DNA of 64,000 nt from Phycisphaeraceae bacterium (GTDB taxonomy: Bacteria; Planctomycetota; Phycisphaerae; Phycisphaerales; SM1A02), in assembly GCA_019636735.1 (NCBI GenBank), contig JAHBWY010000001.1:186001-250000 (forward strand). Reading direction: 5' to 3'. Below the pieces are notes generated by a model. That model had not been told where the DNA came from and did not search any database. It was given only the letters and a program-made list of their open reading frames with translations. Every line of letters starts with the position of its first letter. Position 1 is the first letter of the stretch. This document shows, in pieces, positions 53,254 to 61,864 of this stretch. The translations under genes were made by a program, and so were the position numbers.

Positions 53254-54408
53254 GTGAGGCTCTCCTATCGAACCGCAGGTGAATCGCACGGTCCGGCCAT
53301 GAGCGCGCTGGTCGAGGGCATGCCGGCGGATCTCGAGATCGATGTGGCCTTCATCGACGCAGAGCTGAAGCGCCGCCAAGGCGGCTATGGGCGCGGCGGT
53401 CGTCAGCGCATCGAAGACGATCGGGTGAAGTTCCTCTCCGGCGTTCGCCTCGGGCGCACCATCGGCGCGCCGATCCTGATGCAGGTGGAGAATCGCGACA
53501 GTCGACTCGATGATCTCGAGCGCACGCCGCCAGTGCATCGCCCGCGTCCGGGTCACGCCGACCTTGCCGGGGCTATGAAGTTCGACTCCGATGATTGCCG
53601 CAACATTCTCGAGCGGGCGAGCGCGCGGGAGACGGCGGCGCGGGTGGCGGCAGGAGCGCTCGCTCGCGTGTTGCTGCGCGACTTCGGCATCGAGGCCTTC
53701 GGCTTCGTGCGAGGCGGGCTGGATGTCGTCTCCACAATCGAGGTGACACCGGAGAACTGGAAGAAGCTCCGGGAGGTTCGCGACGCGACCGAGATTGCCA
53801 TGCCCGATCCGGAAGCCGCCGAGCGCTTCATGGAGCGCATTCATGCGGCGAAGGCGGCGAAGGACACGGTCGGTGGCTGGTGCGAGGTGCATCTCTTCGG
53901 CGTGCCCGCTGGGCTCGGAGGATGCGCGCAGTGGTTCGATCGCCTGGATTCGCGCCTCGCGGCCGCGGTCATGGGCATCCAAGCGTTCAAGTGCGTCGAG
54001 ATCGGCCTCGGCCGCGAGTGTGCGGCGCGGCTGGGCAGCGAAGTGCATGACCCCATCACCTTCGATGCAGCGCGGCGCAGCGAGCCCCATGGCGGCTTTG
54101 TTCGACCTCGGAACAACGCCGGCGGGATCGAAGGCGGCATGACGAACGGCATGCCGATTGTCGTGAAGGGCACCATGAAGCCGATCGCCACACTCGGGAA
54201 GGGCATGCCCAGCGTCGATCTTCGCACCCATGAGGCGCAGGGCAGCGCGTATGAGCGCAGTGATGTCTGTGCCGTCGCCGCCGCCAGCGTGGTCATGGAG
54301 AATGTCGTGGCGTTCGAAGTCGCGCGAGCGTTCCTCGAGCGCTATGGCGGCGACACGATGGGCCAGCTTCGTGCGCATGTCGCGGCCGACGCGAACCGCC
54401 GCCGATAA
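53254..54408 (+). CDS. aroC: Chorismate synthase
   Basis: 384 aa from a GTG at 53254. All three chorismate synthase signatures are visible: YRTAGESHGPAMSALVEGMPA at the start, cut here for length as GESHGPAM, GRQRIEDD, the FMN-site region RPRPGHADLAGAMKF with ERASARETAARVA, and the C-terminal RTHEAQGSAYERSDVCAVAA. It converts EPSP to chorismate and needs reduced FMN. It is monocistronic and close to aroDE, giving two shikimate-pathway genes within 7 kb. Confidence 0.95.
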   Translation: MRLSYRTAGESHGPAMSALVEGMPADLEIDVAFIDAELKRRQGGYGRGGRQRIEDDRVKFLSGVRLGRTIGAPILMQVENRDSRLDDLERTPPVHRPRPGHADLAGAMKFDSDDCRNILERASARETAARVAAGALARVLLRDFGIEAFGFVRGGLDVVSTIEVTPENWKKLREVRDATEIAMPDPEAAERFMERIHAAKAAKDTVGGWCEVHLFGVPAGLGGCAQWFDRLDSRLAAAVMGIQAFKCVEIGLGRECAARLGSEVHDPITFDAARRSEPHGGFVRPRNNAGGIEGGMTNGMPIVVKGTMKPIATLGKGMPSVDLRTHEAQGSAYERSDVCAVAAASVVMENVVAFEVARAFLERYGGDTMGQLRAHVAADANRRR

Positions 54409-54437
54409 GCGGAGCGCGGGGAGGGTTCCGAGCGGGT

Positions 54438-54464
54438 CGAGAGCTCTGCGGGCGGGTGCTCTCG
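54438..54464 (+). terminator. Possible terminator after aroC
   Basis: A 7-bp stem (CGAGAGC / GCTCTCG) with a 13-nt loop starts 29 bp after the aroC stop. No T-run follows. The evidence is weak. Confidence 0.3.
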
Positions 54465-54560
54465 ATGGGGACGCAGAGTCGCCCCCAGGATGTGCCGATG
54501 GATGCCTCGTGCCTCGGTGCCTGATCGAGACTGCCCCCTGACTCCCAATCACCTCGGACC

Positions 54561-55634
54561 ATGCCATCAATCTCCGCACTCCCCCTGATCGTTCTCCTGC
54601 TTGCCGGTCGGCCATACGACCCTCTTCGGCTGCCGGAGGTTGTCGTCCACCACCATGACCTTGTGGTCCAGGATGATCATCGGCGCCGCGAGATTCCGCT
54701 TCGCGTCTACCTGGCCGAGGGCGCGGCGTCGGCACCCGTCGTGCTCTTCAGCCACGGACTCGGCGGGTCATCAAGAAACAACCCCTATCTCGGCGAACAT
54801 TGGGCGCGACGCGGATTCGCGGTTGTCTTCATGCAGCACCCGGGCAGTGACGAGAGCGTCTGGCGCGATGTGCCGGCGGCGCGTCGGATGGCCGCCATGC
54901 AGCGCGCCGCAAGCGCGGCGAACCTCACCCTGAGGGTCCATGATGTCTCGGCGGTGATCGATCAGCTCGATCGCTGGTCGCGCGAGGATGGTCACGCGCT
55001 CGCAGGACGGCTCGATCTCGAACGCATCGGCATGTCCGGGCACTCGTTCGGCGCGCTCACGACGCAGGCGGTCAGCGGCCAGGCTCCAGCGCTTGGTCGA
55101 AGCGCCGCCGATCACCGCATTCGGGCGGCATGTGCGATGAGCCCGAGTGCACCACGGCTTGGAGGAGACAGGGCCGCCGCGCGTGCCTTTTCCGGCGTGC
55201 GCATTCCCTGGCTGGTGATGACAGGCACGAACGATGTGTCACTCATCGGTGGAGCTGACCTCGAGTCCCGGCTTGCCGTCTTCCCCGCGCTCCCACCGGG
55301 TTCGAAGTACGAGCTCGTGCTCTTCGAGGCGGAGCACTCCGCCTTCGGCGATCGGGCCCTGCCCGGCGATCGAGGGAACCGCAACCCGAATCACCACCGC
55401 GCAATCCTGGCCATCACGACCGCCTTCTGGGAGGCGACTCTCCGCGACGACGAGCGCGCACGAGCGTGGCTCGACGCCGAGCCACCGGCGCCTGCGGCGA
55501 TCGCCTCCGGCGAACTGCGTGATCGAGGATTGTCCGGGACCGCGGGCCAAGGCGGCCCGCGCACCGGGAGCGACGCCGCCGTGGTCGGGCCCTGGAGTGT
55601 GCTTGAGCCGAACGATCGTTGGCAGCGGAAGTAG
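54561..55634 (+). CDS. Alpha/beta-hydrolase, PAF-acetylhydrolase/lipase-like
   Basis: 357 aa. A short signal-like start (ISALPLIVLLLAG) suggests export. VVLFSHGLGGSSRNN is the oxyanion region and ERIGMSGHSFGALTT the nucleophile elbow (GHSFG, Ser about residue 160). GTNDVSLIGG is a candidate acid-residue region and FEAEHSAFGDRALP a candidate for the His. Resembles bacterial PAF-acetylhydrolase-like or polyester hydrolases. The tail after about residue 310 is Ala/Gly-rich. Confidence 0.8.
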   Translation: MPSISALPLIVLLLAGRPYDPLRLPEVVVHHHDLVVQDDHRRREIPLRVYLAEGAASAPVVLFSHGLGGSSRNNPYLGEHWARRGFAVVFMQHPGSDESVWRDVPAARRMAAMQRAASAANLTLRVHDVSAVIDQLDRWSREDGHALAGRLDLERIGMSGHSFGALTTQAVSGQAPALGRSAADHRIRAACAMSPSAPRLGGDRAAARAFSGVRIPWLVMTGTNDVSLIGGADLESRLAVFPALPPGSKYELVLFEAEHSAFGDRALPGDRGNRNPNHHRAILAITTAFWEATLRDDERARAWLDAEPPAPAAIASGELRDRGLSGTAGQGGPRTGSDAAVVGPWSVLEPNDRWQRK

Positions 55635-55671
55635 AGGCCGCAGCGCTTCGACGCCGCGCGGCCGCGAATCG

Positions 55672-57180
55672 CTACAGGTCGCGCCGGGCGTAGAAGCGAC
55701 GCAGCTCGAAGAACCACGCCGAGCGCAGCGCGAGGAACGCCACGACCGAACCTGCGACCACGACCGCCTTGCCAATGCCGTCGAGCGAGCGGGCCGACCT
55801 CCAGAAGGCGACGCACAGGATTGCTCCAAGGACCGTGGTGGCCGTGATGGTCCCGCTCGCCATCACCGTGTCGATCTCACGCGGACGCGCCGAGCCACCT
55901 CCCGTGAAGCGCGCGTCGAGCACCTGAAGGCGCCACCACCGCGCCGCGGGCATCACCAGCAGCGCCGCCATGATCGAGGCGAGGGCGTCGCGCATCGCGG
56001 GCCATGCGTCGATCGAGCCGAAGACCCGTGCCGTGGCGAGGATCAGCAGCACGACGCCGACCGCAAGACACGCCATGAGCAGCTCCTGCGCCTGTGTCAC
56101 GAGCCACATGATGCGAGCAAGGCGGACGCGCGCCAAAGGTCGGGTCACCAGAAGCGGAGGCTGCAGTGGTGTGGAGAGGGCAAACATCGAGGCGAGCATG
56201 GCGATCAGGAAGGTCGTGATGACCGCGCGCGGCGTGCCCATGGGTGAACCGAGCCATGCCAGCCCGAACGGCTCCGGTGGCATGCCTCGAAGAGGCACGA
56301 GTGATCCGATCACCGAGAGCCCGAGCAGCAGCGAGAGCGTGCCGGCGATCGCGAAGGTCACCATCGGCATGACCCAGCCACCTCGTGCGAAACCTGCAAT
56401 CTCATGGAGGATGGCGCGCGCCCAGTCGAGGTCACTGCGGCGGACCCCGGAGAACACAGCGGCTCCGTCACGGGGGGCGCGGCGAGATCGAAGTGCCTCC
56501 GAGGTCGAGGCGTAGAGATCCAGTCGAGCGCTGGCCGTCGGCACTCGAACGGCTGCTCCAAGGCGCGCGGCACGATCGCGCCGGGCCGTTGCTGTTCCGG
56601 TGAGTTCGACCACGGCGATCATCAGCCCCACCGCGCCGGTCGCCCAGAGCCATGGAAGCACCGAGGTGACCGTGGCCACCTCGGGCGCCAAGAGGACCAG
56701 CAGAAACACGCTCAGCAGGGGAACAGCGACGCGCACCCGCAGCGCCCAGGATGGTGGATCATTGCCGAAAATGGCAAGCGTGAACCCGAGGGCGGCCATG
56801 GTCGCGAAGAACCAGGAGCTCACCGATGTGCCTGCGGCGAGCGCCGTCCCGAATCCGGCCATCGCGCCGAAGAGAATCGCGCCGACGATGCGCAGCTCTC
56901 TCGACGCACGGTGCGGAAGGCCCGGCAGATTCCACGCGAAGGGGCAGTTTCGCAGCTCTCGGAACGATGACGCCATGAGCATGCCCACGCACGCTGGGAC
57001 CAGCAGCGCGATCGCGGCATTCACGAAGAGCACGGTGCCCCCAGACTCTTCGACGGGAAACAGCCACTGTCGCAGGGGCACCAGCGCGACAAGCGCTCCG
57101 ATCGGAGGAATCGCGACGACGATCAGGGACCACGCAGTGCTCCATCGTCGAAGCAGGCGCACGGACAGGATCGATGTCAT
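55672..57180 (-). CDS. Large ABC permease-like membrane protein of a YtrA-regulated operon
   Basis: 502 aa with about 10 membrane helices (SLIVVAIPPIGALVALVPL, FVNAAIALLVPACVGMLMAS and later FLIAMLASMFALSTPLQPP). No clear conserved motif. Its ATG overlaps the stop of the ATPase gene as ATGA, so the two products surely act together. I infer it is the membrane partner of that ATPase, in the manner of YtrC/D proteins. The substrate is unknown; in Bacillus, YtrA-type operons respond to cell-wall antibiotics. Confidence 0.72.
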   Translation of the reverse strand: MTSILSVRLLRRWSTAWSLIVVAIPPIGALVALVPLRQWLFPVEESGGTVLFVNAAIALLVPACVGMLMASSFRELRNCPFAWNLPGLPHRASRELRIVGAILFGAMAGFGTALAAGTSVSSWFFATMAALGFTLAIFGNDPPSWALRVRVAVPLLSVFLLVLLAPEVATVTSVLPWLWATGAVGLMIAVVELTGTATARRDRAARLGAAVRVPTASARLDLYASTSEALRSRRAPRDGAAVFSGVRRSDLDWARAILHEIAGFARGGWVMPMVTFAIAGTLSLLLGLSVIGSLVPLRGMPPEPFGLAWLGSPMGTPRAVITTFLIAMLASMFALSTPLQPPLLVTRPLARVRLARIMWLVTQAQELLMACLAVGVVLLILATARVFGSIDAWPAMRDALASIMAALLVMPAARWWRLQVLDARFTGGGSARPREIDTVMASGTITATTVLGAILCVAFWRSARSLDGIGKAVVVAGSVVAFLALRSAWFFELRRFYARRDL

Positions 57181-58103
57181 CGCGACGCCTCATCGGAGAT
57201 CCAGAGGTTGAACATCCGCTCGAGGCGCACTGGGCGCTCCTCCACGCTCACGCCGTAGCGCTGTTCGAATCCGGAGCGATGGCCGGCGCCGCCTTCGACG
57301 GTGAGAATCGCCTGCCGCCCATCCACTCGCGCCGTGCGGATCCACGGCTCGTCGAATCGAACGGGCAGCGCCTCCCGCGTGGCGAGGACGCGCCACTCGG
57401 CGTAGCGCTCCTGGAGCGCATCGAGTGCCTCGTCGCGAACCAGGCGGCCCCGATCGAGGCAGAGAATCCAGTCCACGGTCCTCTCGATGTCGTCAAGGAT
57501 GTGCGACGAGATGATGATGGCTGGCTCGTCCTCGCGGAGCAGCTCGACCAGGAGTGATAGCAGCGCCTCGCGGCTCGGCGGATCGAGGGCCGCCGCAGGC
57601 TCATCCAGGAGCAGCACCTCGGGGCGATGGCAGACCGCGGTCACGATGGCGAGCTTCTGAACCGCACCCGGTGACATGTCGCCGATGCGCTGCCATGGAT
57701 CGAGATCGAATGCCTCGACGAGCCGCTGCTCGCGACGCCGATCCCACCTCTCATAGAAGGAGCGCACGAAGTCGAGGTGCGCCCGTGTCGACATCCACGG
57801 CAGAAGGCGATTCTCCTGGTGCACCACGCCGAGGCGAGCGAGCGTCGCGTCGTCGAGCTGCGAGCTCTCCGCACCGAGCACGCTCGCCATTCCGTCGCTT
57901 GGAAGCGCGAGCCCCTGAAGGCACCGAAGGAGCGTGGTCTTGCCGCTTCCATTGCGACCAATGAGACCGACGATCCTGCCGCGAGGAATGGCGAAGCTCA
58001 CACCATCAAGGGCCGTGTGGGCGTCGAAGCGCTTGGTCAGACACACGGCAGCGACGACATGAGATCGATCGTCGGCGAGCTTGGTGAGGAACTCATGTGA
58101 CAT
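57177..58103 (-). CDS. ABC transporter ATP-binding protein (YtrB-like)
   Basis: 308 aa from ATG 58103, chosen because GAGGAG lies 6 nt upstream; ATG 58109 would leave no spacing from that site. Walker A GRNGSGKTTLL, Q-loop LGVVHQENRLLPW, Walker B EVLLLDEPAAALDP and H-loop ISSHILDDIE are present. The ABC signature is weak: the expected LSGGQ region reads MSPGAVQKLAIVTAVCH. The gene overlaps the GntR stop by 11 bp. It completes a GntR-ATPase-permease operon. Confidence 0.9.
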   Translation of the reverse strand: MSHEFLTKLADDRSHVVAAVCLTKRFDAHTALDGVSFAIPRGRIVGLIGRNGSGKTTLLRCLQGLALPSDGMASVLGAESSQLDDATLARLGVVHQENRLLPWMSTRAHLDFVRSFYERWDRRREQRLVEAFDLDPWQRIGDMSPGAVQKLAIVTAVCHRPEVLLLDEPAAALDPPSREALLSLLVELLREDEPAIIISSHILDDIERTVDWILCLDRGRLVRDEALDALQERYAEWRVLATREALPVRFDEPWIRTARVDGRQAILTVEGGAGHRSGFEQRYGVSVEERPVRLERMFNLWISDEASR

Positions 58104-58485
58104 CGTCATCTCCTCGGGAATGAAGGACCTTGCGATAGATCTCGATCGCCTCTTGCACGGAGAGGCCGAGTTGGTGGGCGGCGAGCACGGCAGGCCGCAA
58201 CGCACGGGCGAGCTCCTGTTCCTTGGCACCGTGTTGCCGTGATGCAGGAGCACCACGCACCACGAGGGCAAGACCCGGACGGCGCTCGAGGATGCCCTCC
58301 TGTTCAAGCAGCGCGTACGCCTTGCTCACCGTCATGGGGTTGATGTCGAGTTCGGCGGCCAGATCGCGGGTGGAGGGAATCGACGCTCCCGGTGTGAGCG
58401 AGCCCGCGGCGACCTGGAAGCGGACCTGATCGCAGATCTGCCGGAACACCGGCGTTCCGCTCGCCCGATCGAGAGAAATCAGCAT
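58093..58485 (-). CDS. GntR-family regulator, YtrA subfamily
   Basis: 130 aa from ATG 58485 (MLISLDRASGTPVFRQICDQ). A longer frame starts at 58521 (MVYYCSN) but that would put the start inside the operator. A GntR HTH occupies residues 20-80 (PGASIPSTRDLAAELDINPMTVSKAYALLEQEGIL). The tail is short and without a ligand domain, the YtrA type. It is the first gene of the operon and probably represses it and itself by binding the palindrome just upstream. Confidence 0.92.
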   Translation of the reverse strand: MLISLDRASGTPVFRQICDQVRFQVAAGSLTPGASIPSTRDLAAELDINPMTVSKAYALLEQEGILERRPGLALVVRGAPASRQHGAKEQELARALRPAVLAAHQLGLSVQEAIEIYRKVLHSRGDDDVT

Positions 58486-58495
58486 CTCGAGCCCT

Positions 58496-58519
58496 GGTGC
58501 ATTACTGCAATAATACACC
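58496..58519. promoter_or_regulatory. YtrA-type operator palindrome
   Basis: A 24-bp inverted repeat: GGTGCATTA, a 6-bp spacer ctgcaa, then TAATACACC, with a single mismatch between the arms. It overlaps the -10 box of the ytrA-like promoter. The GTGTA/TNCAC core fits sites known for YtrA-like regulators. It should mediate autoregulation. Confidence 0.7.
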
Positions 58520-58537
58520 AATACGGTTCGATGTCAA
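58510..58537 (-). promoter_or_regulatory. Sigma70-type promoter of the GntR/ABC operon
   Basis: On the minus strand, TTGACA (58532-58537) and TATTAT (58510-58515) are separated by 16 bp. This is a perfect -35 and a one-mismatch -10 box. Transcription should start about 58503, leaving a leader of about 18 nt. The YtrA-type palindrome covers the -10 box. Confidence 0.7.
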
Positions 58538-60183
58538 GGGCCGATCTCGAGCCGCGTCCGGGCGGCTATTGTCGTTCCGGTTGGCCTCGATCTGGCGCCT
58601 CCGGCGCAGGACCCTCTTCGGCCTCCCCGCGCTCCCTGCCTGTGACCGCCGTACCGCCAACTCAAGCCGCACCGTCCGTCGGGGGCTGGCGCTTCGATCA
58701 CTCCTATGCGCGTCTGCCGGAGTGCTTCTTCGAGCGCGTTCGGCCGAGCGCCATGCCGGAGCCTCGCGTGGTGGCCGTGAACCATGCGCTTGCCTCGGAA
58801 CTGGGACTCGACTTCCGAGGCGCGCGCGAGTCGGAGCTCGCAGCGCTCTTCGCCGGTCAGGCGCTACCGCCCGGTGCAGAGCCGATCGCGCAGGCGTATG
58901 CGGGCCATCAGTTCGGTCACTTCACCATGCTCGGTGATGGTCGCGCGATTCTGCTTGGTGAACACATCGCTCCCGACGGGCGGCGCGTTGACCTTCACTT
59001 CAAGGGCTCCGGACGAACGGCCTTCTCCCGCGCAGGCGATGGTCGCGCGGTGCTTGGACCCATGCTGCGCGAGTACATCATGGGTGAGGCGATGCACGCC
59101 CTCGGTGTTCCAACCACCCGCGTACTGGCCGTGGTGACAACCGGTGAGGCGGTGCAGCGCGAGTCGCTTCGGCCGGGGGCGATGCTGCTGCGCGTGGCAT
59201 CCAGCCACCTGCGTGTGGGCACTTTCGAATTTGTCGCGGCGCTCAGGCAGGAGGAGATGCTGAGACAGTTCGTCAGCTACGCGATTGAACGGCATGAACC
59301 CGAGCTTCTCGCAGAGCCATCGGAAGCTGTGCGCACGCTTGCATTCCTCCGCGCGGTCATGCTCCGGCAGGCGTCGCTGGTCGCGAAGTGGCAGCTCGTC
59401 GGGTTCGTGCACGGCGTGATGAACACCGACAACATGACCATCTCCGGCGAAACGATCGACTATGGACCGTGCGCCTTCATGGACACCTATCACCGTGACA
59501 CGGTCTTCAGCTCGATCGACTCGGGAGGTCGCTACGCCTATGGGCAGCAGCCTCGCGTGGCGTTGTGGAACCTGACGCGCTTCGCGGAGACGCTCCTGTC
59601 GCTGATTGACACCGATCGACCAAAGGCGATTGAACGAGCGACCGAGTGCCTTGAGTCGTTCGCGCCGAGTTTCAGTGAGCTCTGGCTGAACGGCATGCGC
59701 GCGAAGCTCGGCCTCGAGCGCGCGGAGGCCGACGACCTTGAGCTTGTGCGCGAGCTGCTCACATGGATGGAAAGCGCTGAGGCGGACTTCACCTCGACCT
59801 TCAGTGCGCTCGCACAGCCTGGTGCGCTCGGCGAGCCGGGTGCGCTCGAAGGCGCCGGGAGTTCGTCATCAGCGAATGTGGCAGCGCTGTCCGCAGGTCC
59901 GCCGCGCGAGTGGCGCCTCAAGTGGCGCAGTCGCCTCGAGCGTGAAGGAGTGAGCGATGCGGCCCGCGTGGCGCGAATGCAATCGGTCAACCCCTCAGTG
60001 ATTCCGCGGAATCATCGTGTGGAGGAAGTGCTCTCCGCCGTCGAGCTCAGCGGCGACCTCGCTCCACTGCATGCGCTCGTTGACGCGCTGCGAACACCGA
60101 TGCTCCGACCGCCGCGAGACCCCCGGCTGGCCGAACCGCCGCCGCCCGACTGCGGGCCCTACCGCACCTTCTGTGGCACATGA
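58531..60183 (+). CDS. selO: SelO-family protein adenylyltransferase (YdiU)
   Basis: 550 aa if it starts at ATG 58531; family similarity begins near residue 50 (GGWRFDHSYARLPECFFERVRP), so a GTG at 58642 may be the true start. Signatures: QAYAGHQFGHFTMLGDGRA, HFKGSGRTAFSRAGDGRA, FVHGVMNTDNMTISGETIDYGP (pseudokinase/AMP-transfer site) and C-terminal PYRTFCGT, where vertebrate SelO has a Cys-x-x-Sec end. The protein transfers AMP to Ser, Thr or Tyr of other proteins, in many bacteria in redox control. The upstream ATG overlaps the -35 box of the divergent ytrA promoter. Confidence 0.9.
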   Translation: MSRADLEPRPGGYCRSGWPRSGASGAGPSSASPRSLPVTAVPPTQAAPSVGGWRFDHSYARLPECFFERVRPSAMPEPRVVAVNHALASELGLDFRGARESELAALFAGQALPPGAEPIAQAYAGHQFGHFTMLGDGRAILLGEHIAPDGRRVDLHFKGSGRTAFSRAGDGRAVLGPMLREYIMGEAMHALGVPTTRVLAVVTTGEAVQRESLRPGAMLLRVASSHLRVGTFEFVAALRQEEMLRQFVSYAIERHEPELLAEPSEAVRTLAFLRAVMLRQASLVAKWQLVGFVHGVMNTDNMTISGETIDYGPCAFMDTYHRDTVFSSIDSGGRYAYGQQPRVALWNLTRFAETLLSLIDTDRPKAIERATECLESFAPSFSELWLNGMRAKLGLERAEADDLELVRELLTWMESAEADFTSTFSALAQPGALGEPGALEGAGSSSSANVAALSAGPPREWRLKWRSRLEREGVSDAARVARMQSVNPSVIPRNHRVEEVLSAVELSGDLAPLHALVDALRTPMLRPPRDPRLAEPPPPDCGPYRTFCGT

Positions 60184-60470
60184 TTGATGGCTGACGCGGG
60201 CTCGCGCCAGGCTGTCGAGTGTGCGCCGATCGGAGCGGCGCTCTCCGCGAGTGAGTCATCAGGCGCGTTCTGCGACGGCGTCAGTACCGATCCAGCCGAT
60301 TCCTTCAGCCGCCAAGGGCCTTGTCGACGGCCGGCGAGCGGGACACGCTTCACTGGCAGCGGTGGTTAGTCTCGCGTTCGTAGAGACCGCCGCTTCCTGG
60401 CGGCGCGGCCCGTTGCCTTCGCCGCTGAGCAACATTGTTTGGCCGAACAGTCCAGACCAAGGAACTCCTC
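60184..60470. other. Intergenic region downstream of selO
   Basis: 287 bp without a coding ORF that stands up to inspection. A GC-rich small hairpin (ccgcc / ggcgg near 60387-60404) lies before the next gene. Its composition begins to differ from the flanking genes on its right side. AAGGA, the presumed ribosome-binding site of the next gene, is at its right end. Confidence 0.45.
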
Positions 60471-60965
60471 GTGACCGAGAAACCATCCCCCGAAGAAGTG
60501 GCATGTTGGCAACGGCGTCTGGCGAGTCAAGCGAACAACCGCGCGTGGACGCTCTCAGAGCAAACGACTCGGACCGCAGCCGAAGACGAAGAGATGCTCA
60601 ACGCGGCGCACGGAGCAATGTACCTTTGGCGCATCGTTGGCGATGCGAACACGCAGGCGCATGCGGCACAGTTACTCGCACACACATGCGCCATCCTGAA
60701 GCAACCCAGCGCTGCTGGACACTACTTGGGAAGGTGCTTGCCACTCTTCATGGGGGAGTCCGCCAAGCCATGGGAGACAGCCTTGGCGCATGCCGTCGCA
60801 GCGAATGTCGCATCAGCAAGCGGCAACGCTGAAGATCACGCGCGACACTACAACGAAGCCACACGACTGACCGCCGCGCTTGAGGATGCCGAAGAGCGGG
60901 CGATCATCGAAGCAACTCTGCGAGTTCTTCCTGTACCGGTGAGCTTCCGTCCGAGTACGGCCTGA
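60471..60965 (+). CDS. Hypothetical TPR-like helical protein
   Basis: 164 aa from GTG 60471 (TEKPSPEEVACWQRR), chosen because AAGGA lies 7-12 nt upstream; the 12-codon extension upstream has poor composition. It is mainly helical: AAHGAMYLWRIVGDANTQAHAAQLL and LAHAVAANVASASGNAEDHARHYNEATRL look like tetratricopeptide-type helices. Function unknown. Codon use is visibly richer in A than in the neighbouring genes, a possible sign of recent transfer. Confidence 0.6.
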   Translation: MTEKPSPEEVACWQRRLASQANNRAWTLSEQTTRTAAEDEEMLNAAHGAMYLWRIVGDANTQAHAAQLLAHTCAILKQPSAAGHYLGRCLPLFMGESAKPWETALAHAVAANVASASGNAEDHARHYNEATRLTAALEDAEERAIIEATLRVLPVPVSFRPSTA

Positions 60966-61133
60966 CGACGATGCTCAGCCGCAAAGGTCCCCGGGCCGCG
61001 TCGCCAAGAGGCCGCAGGGTGAGCGAACGCGAGCAGGCTACCCACGGCTGCCTTGGAGGCGTCGTCAGCTTGCCGGTCATTGTCGAGGCCATTGGCTGCT
61101 GAAGCATGTTGCTAGAAAGCCGTCGGCTCGCAA

Positions 61134-61403
61134 TCACGCGGCGCGAAGGGGTGCAAACCTGGCTCGCTTGACCGGCGGCACACGCAGACTGCGAAGTACA
61201 CGGTTGAACGCAGTGAAACTCACGAGTTGCGGGCTGGTGATCTCGACGCCGATGGGCTTCCCGGAGCGATTGAAATCGACGATCAGCCCTGGGCCAACAG
61301 TCCTGGTCCGCACGCTGCGATCGGAATTGCGGCGCGGCAAGTAGAAGTACGCGGCCAGAGGCCGGCCCTGGCGAAAGGTGATCTCGAAGTACGATTGCCG
61401 CAT
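61134..61403 (-). CDS. DUF2283-like protein, second gene of a two-gene module
   Basis: 89 aa. The pattern RQSYFEITFRQGRPLAAYFYLPR, then PGLIVDFNRSGKPIGVEITSP, is that of DUF2283 proteins. It begins 2 bp after the stop of the DUF4258-like gene. Such pairs are suspected toxin-antitoxin modules in many genomes. No activity has been seen here, and the roles of the two partners are unproved. Confidence 0.7.
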   Translation of the reverse strand: MRQSYFEITFRQGRPLAAYFYLPRRNSDRSVRTRTVGPGLIVDFNRSGKPIGVEITSPQLVSFTAFNRVLRSLRVPPVKRARFAPLRAA

Positions 61404-61405
61404 GG

Positions 61406-61666
61406 TCAGTCGGCTCGGTACGCAGTGATGTCGATGAGGTTTCCATCCTCAGGATCCGGCTCGATGATGATCTCCCCAGCGGCACGGGCGTGATGGGTCT
61501 CGACGGCAAATCGGCCCGGGACATCGTCGCGGCGGGAGTTTGTGGCATCCGCGAGCATCCTTCGCAGATCTAGTTCCGTGAAGCTGCCATCTCGCATCCG
61601 CCGCAGGAGGTGCGGCGTGAGCTCGAGTTCCCATTCGAACCATTCGGGCCAGGAACGGCGAATCAC
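61406..61666 (-). CDS. DUF4258-like small protein, first gene of a two-gene module
   Basis: 86 aa. WFEWELELTPHLLRRMRD, then FAVETHHARAAGEIIIEPDPEDGNLIDITAY, matches the DUF4258 pattern, distantly like RelE-type folds. It may be a toxin or ribonuclease-like partner. The DUF2283-like gene follows 2 bp later. Confidence 0.7.
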   Translation of the reverse strand: MIRRSWPEWFEWELELTPHLLRRMRDGSFTELDLRRMLADATNSRRDDVPGRFAVETHHARAAGEIIIEPDPEDGNLIDITAYRAD

Positions 61667-61864
61667 GATGGGGCACCTTGCGCGAAGTCACGCGTGCGAC
61701 GCGCATCCTCTGGCCAAAGTCAACTGCAGGCGTTCTCACCCCTCGCTCAAGCTGAGCCCCGATGGAATGCGTAGTGAGCCTCGTCCGCAGAACCCTGTTC
61801 ATTCTTGAGGACGAGGCCGACAACGCATGCCTCCACGAACACCTTCGCTCGAATATCATCGAGC

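Noticed and set aside
58104-58307. Upstream start for the YtrB-like ATPase at 58307
   Set aside because: The extra residues are Ser/Arg/Pro-rich and overlap the GntR gene. GAGGAG fits the ATG at 58103.
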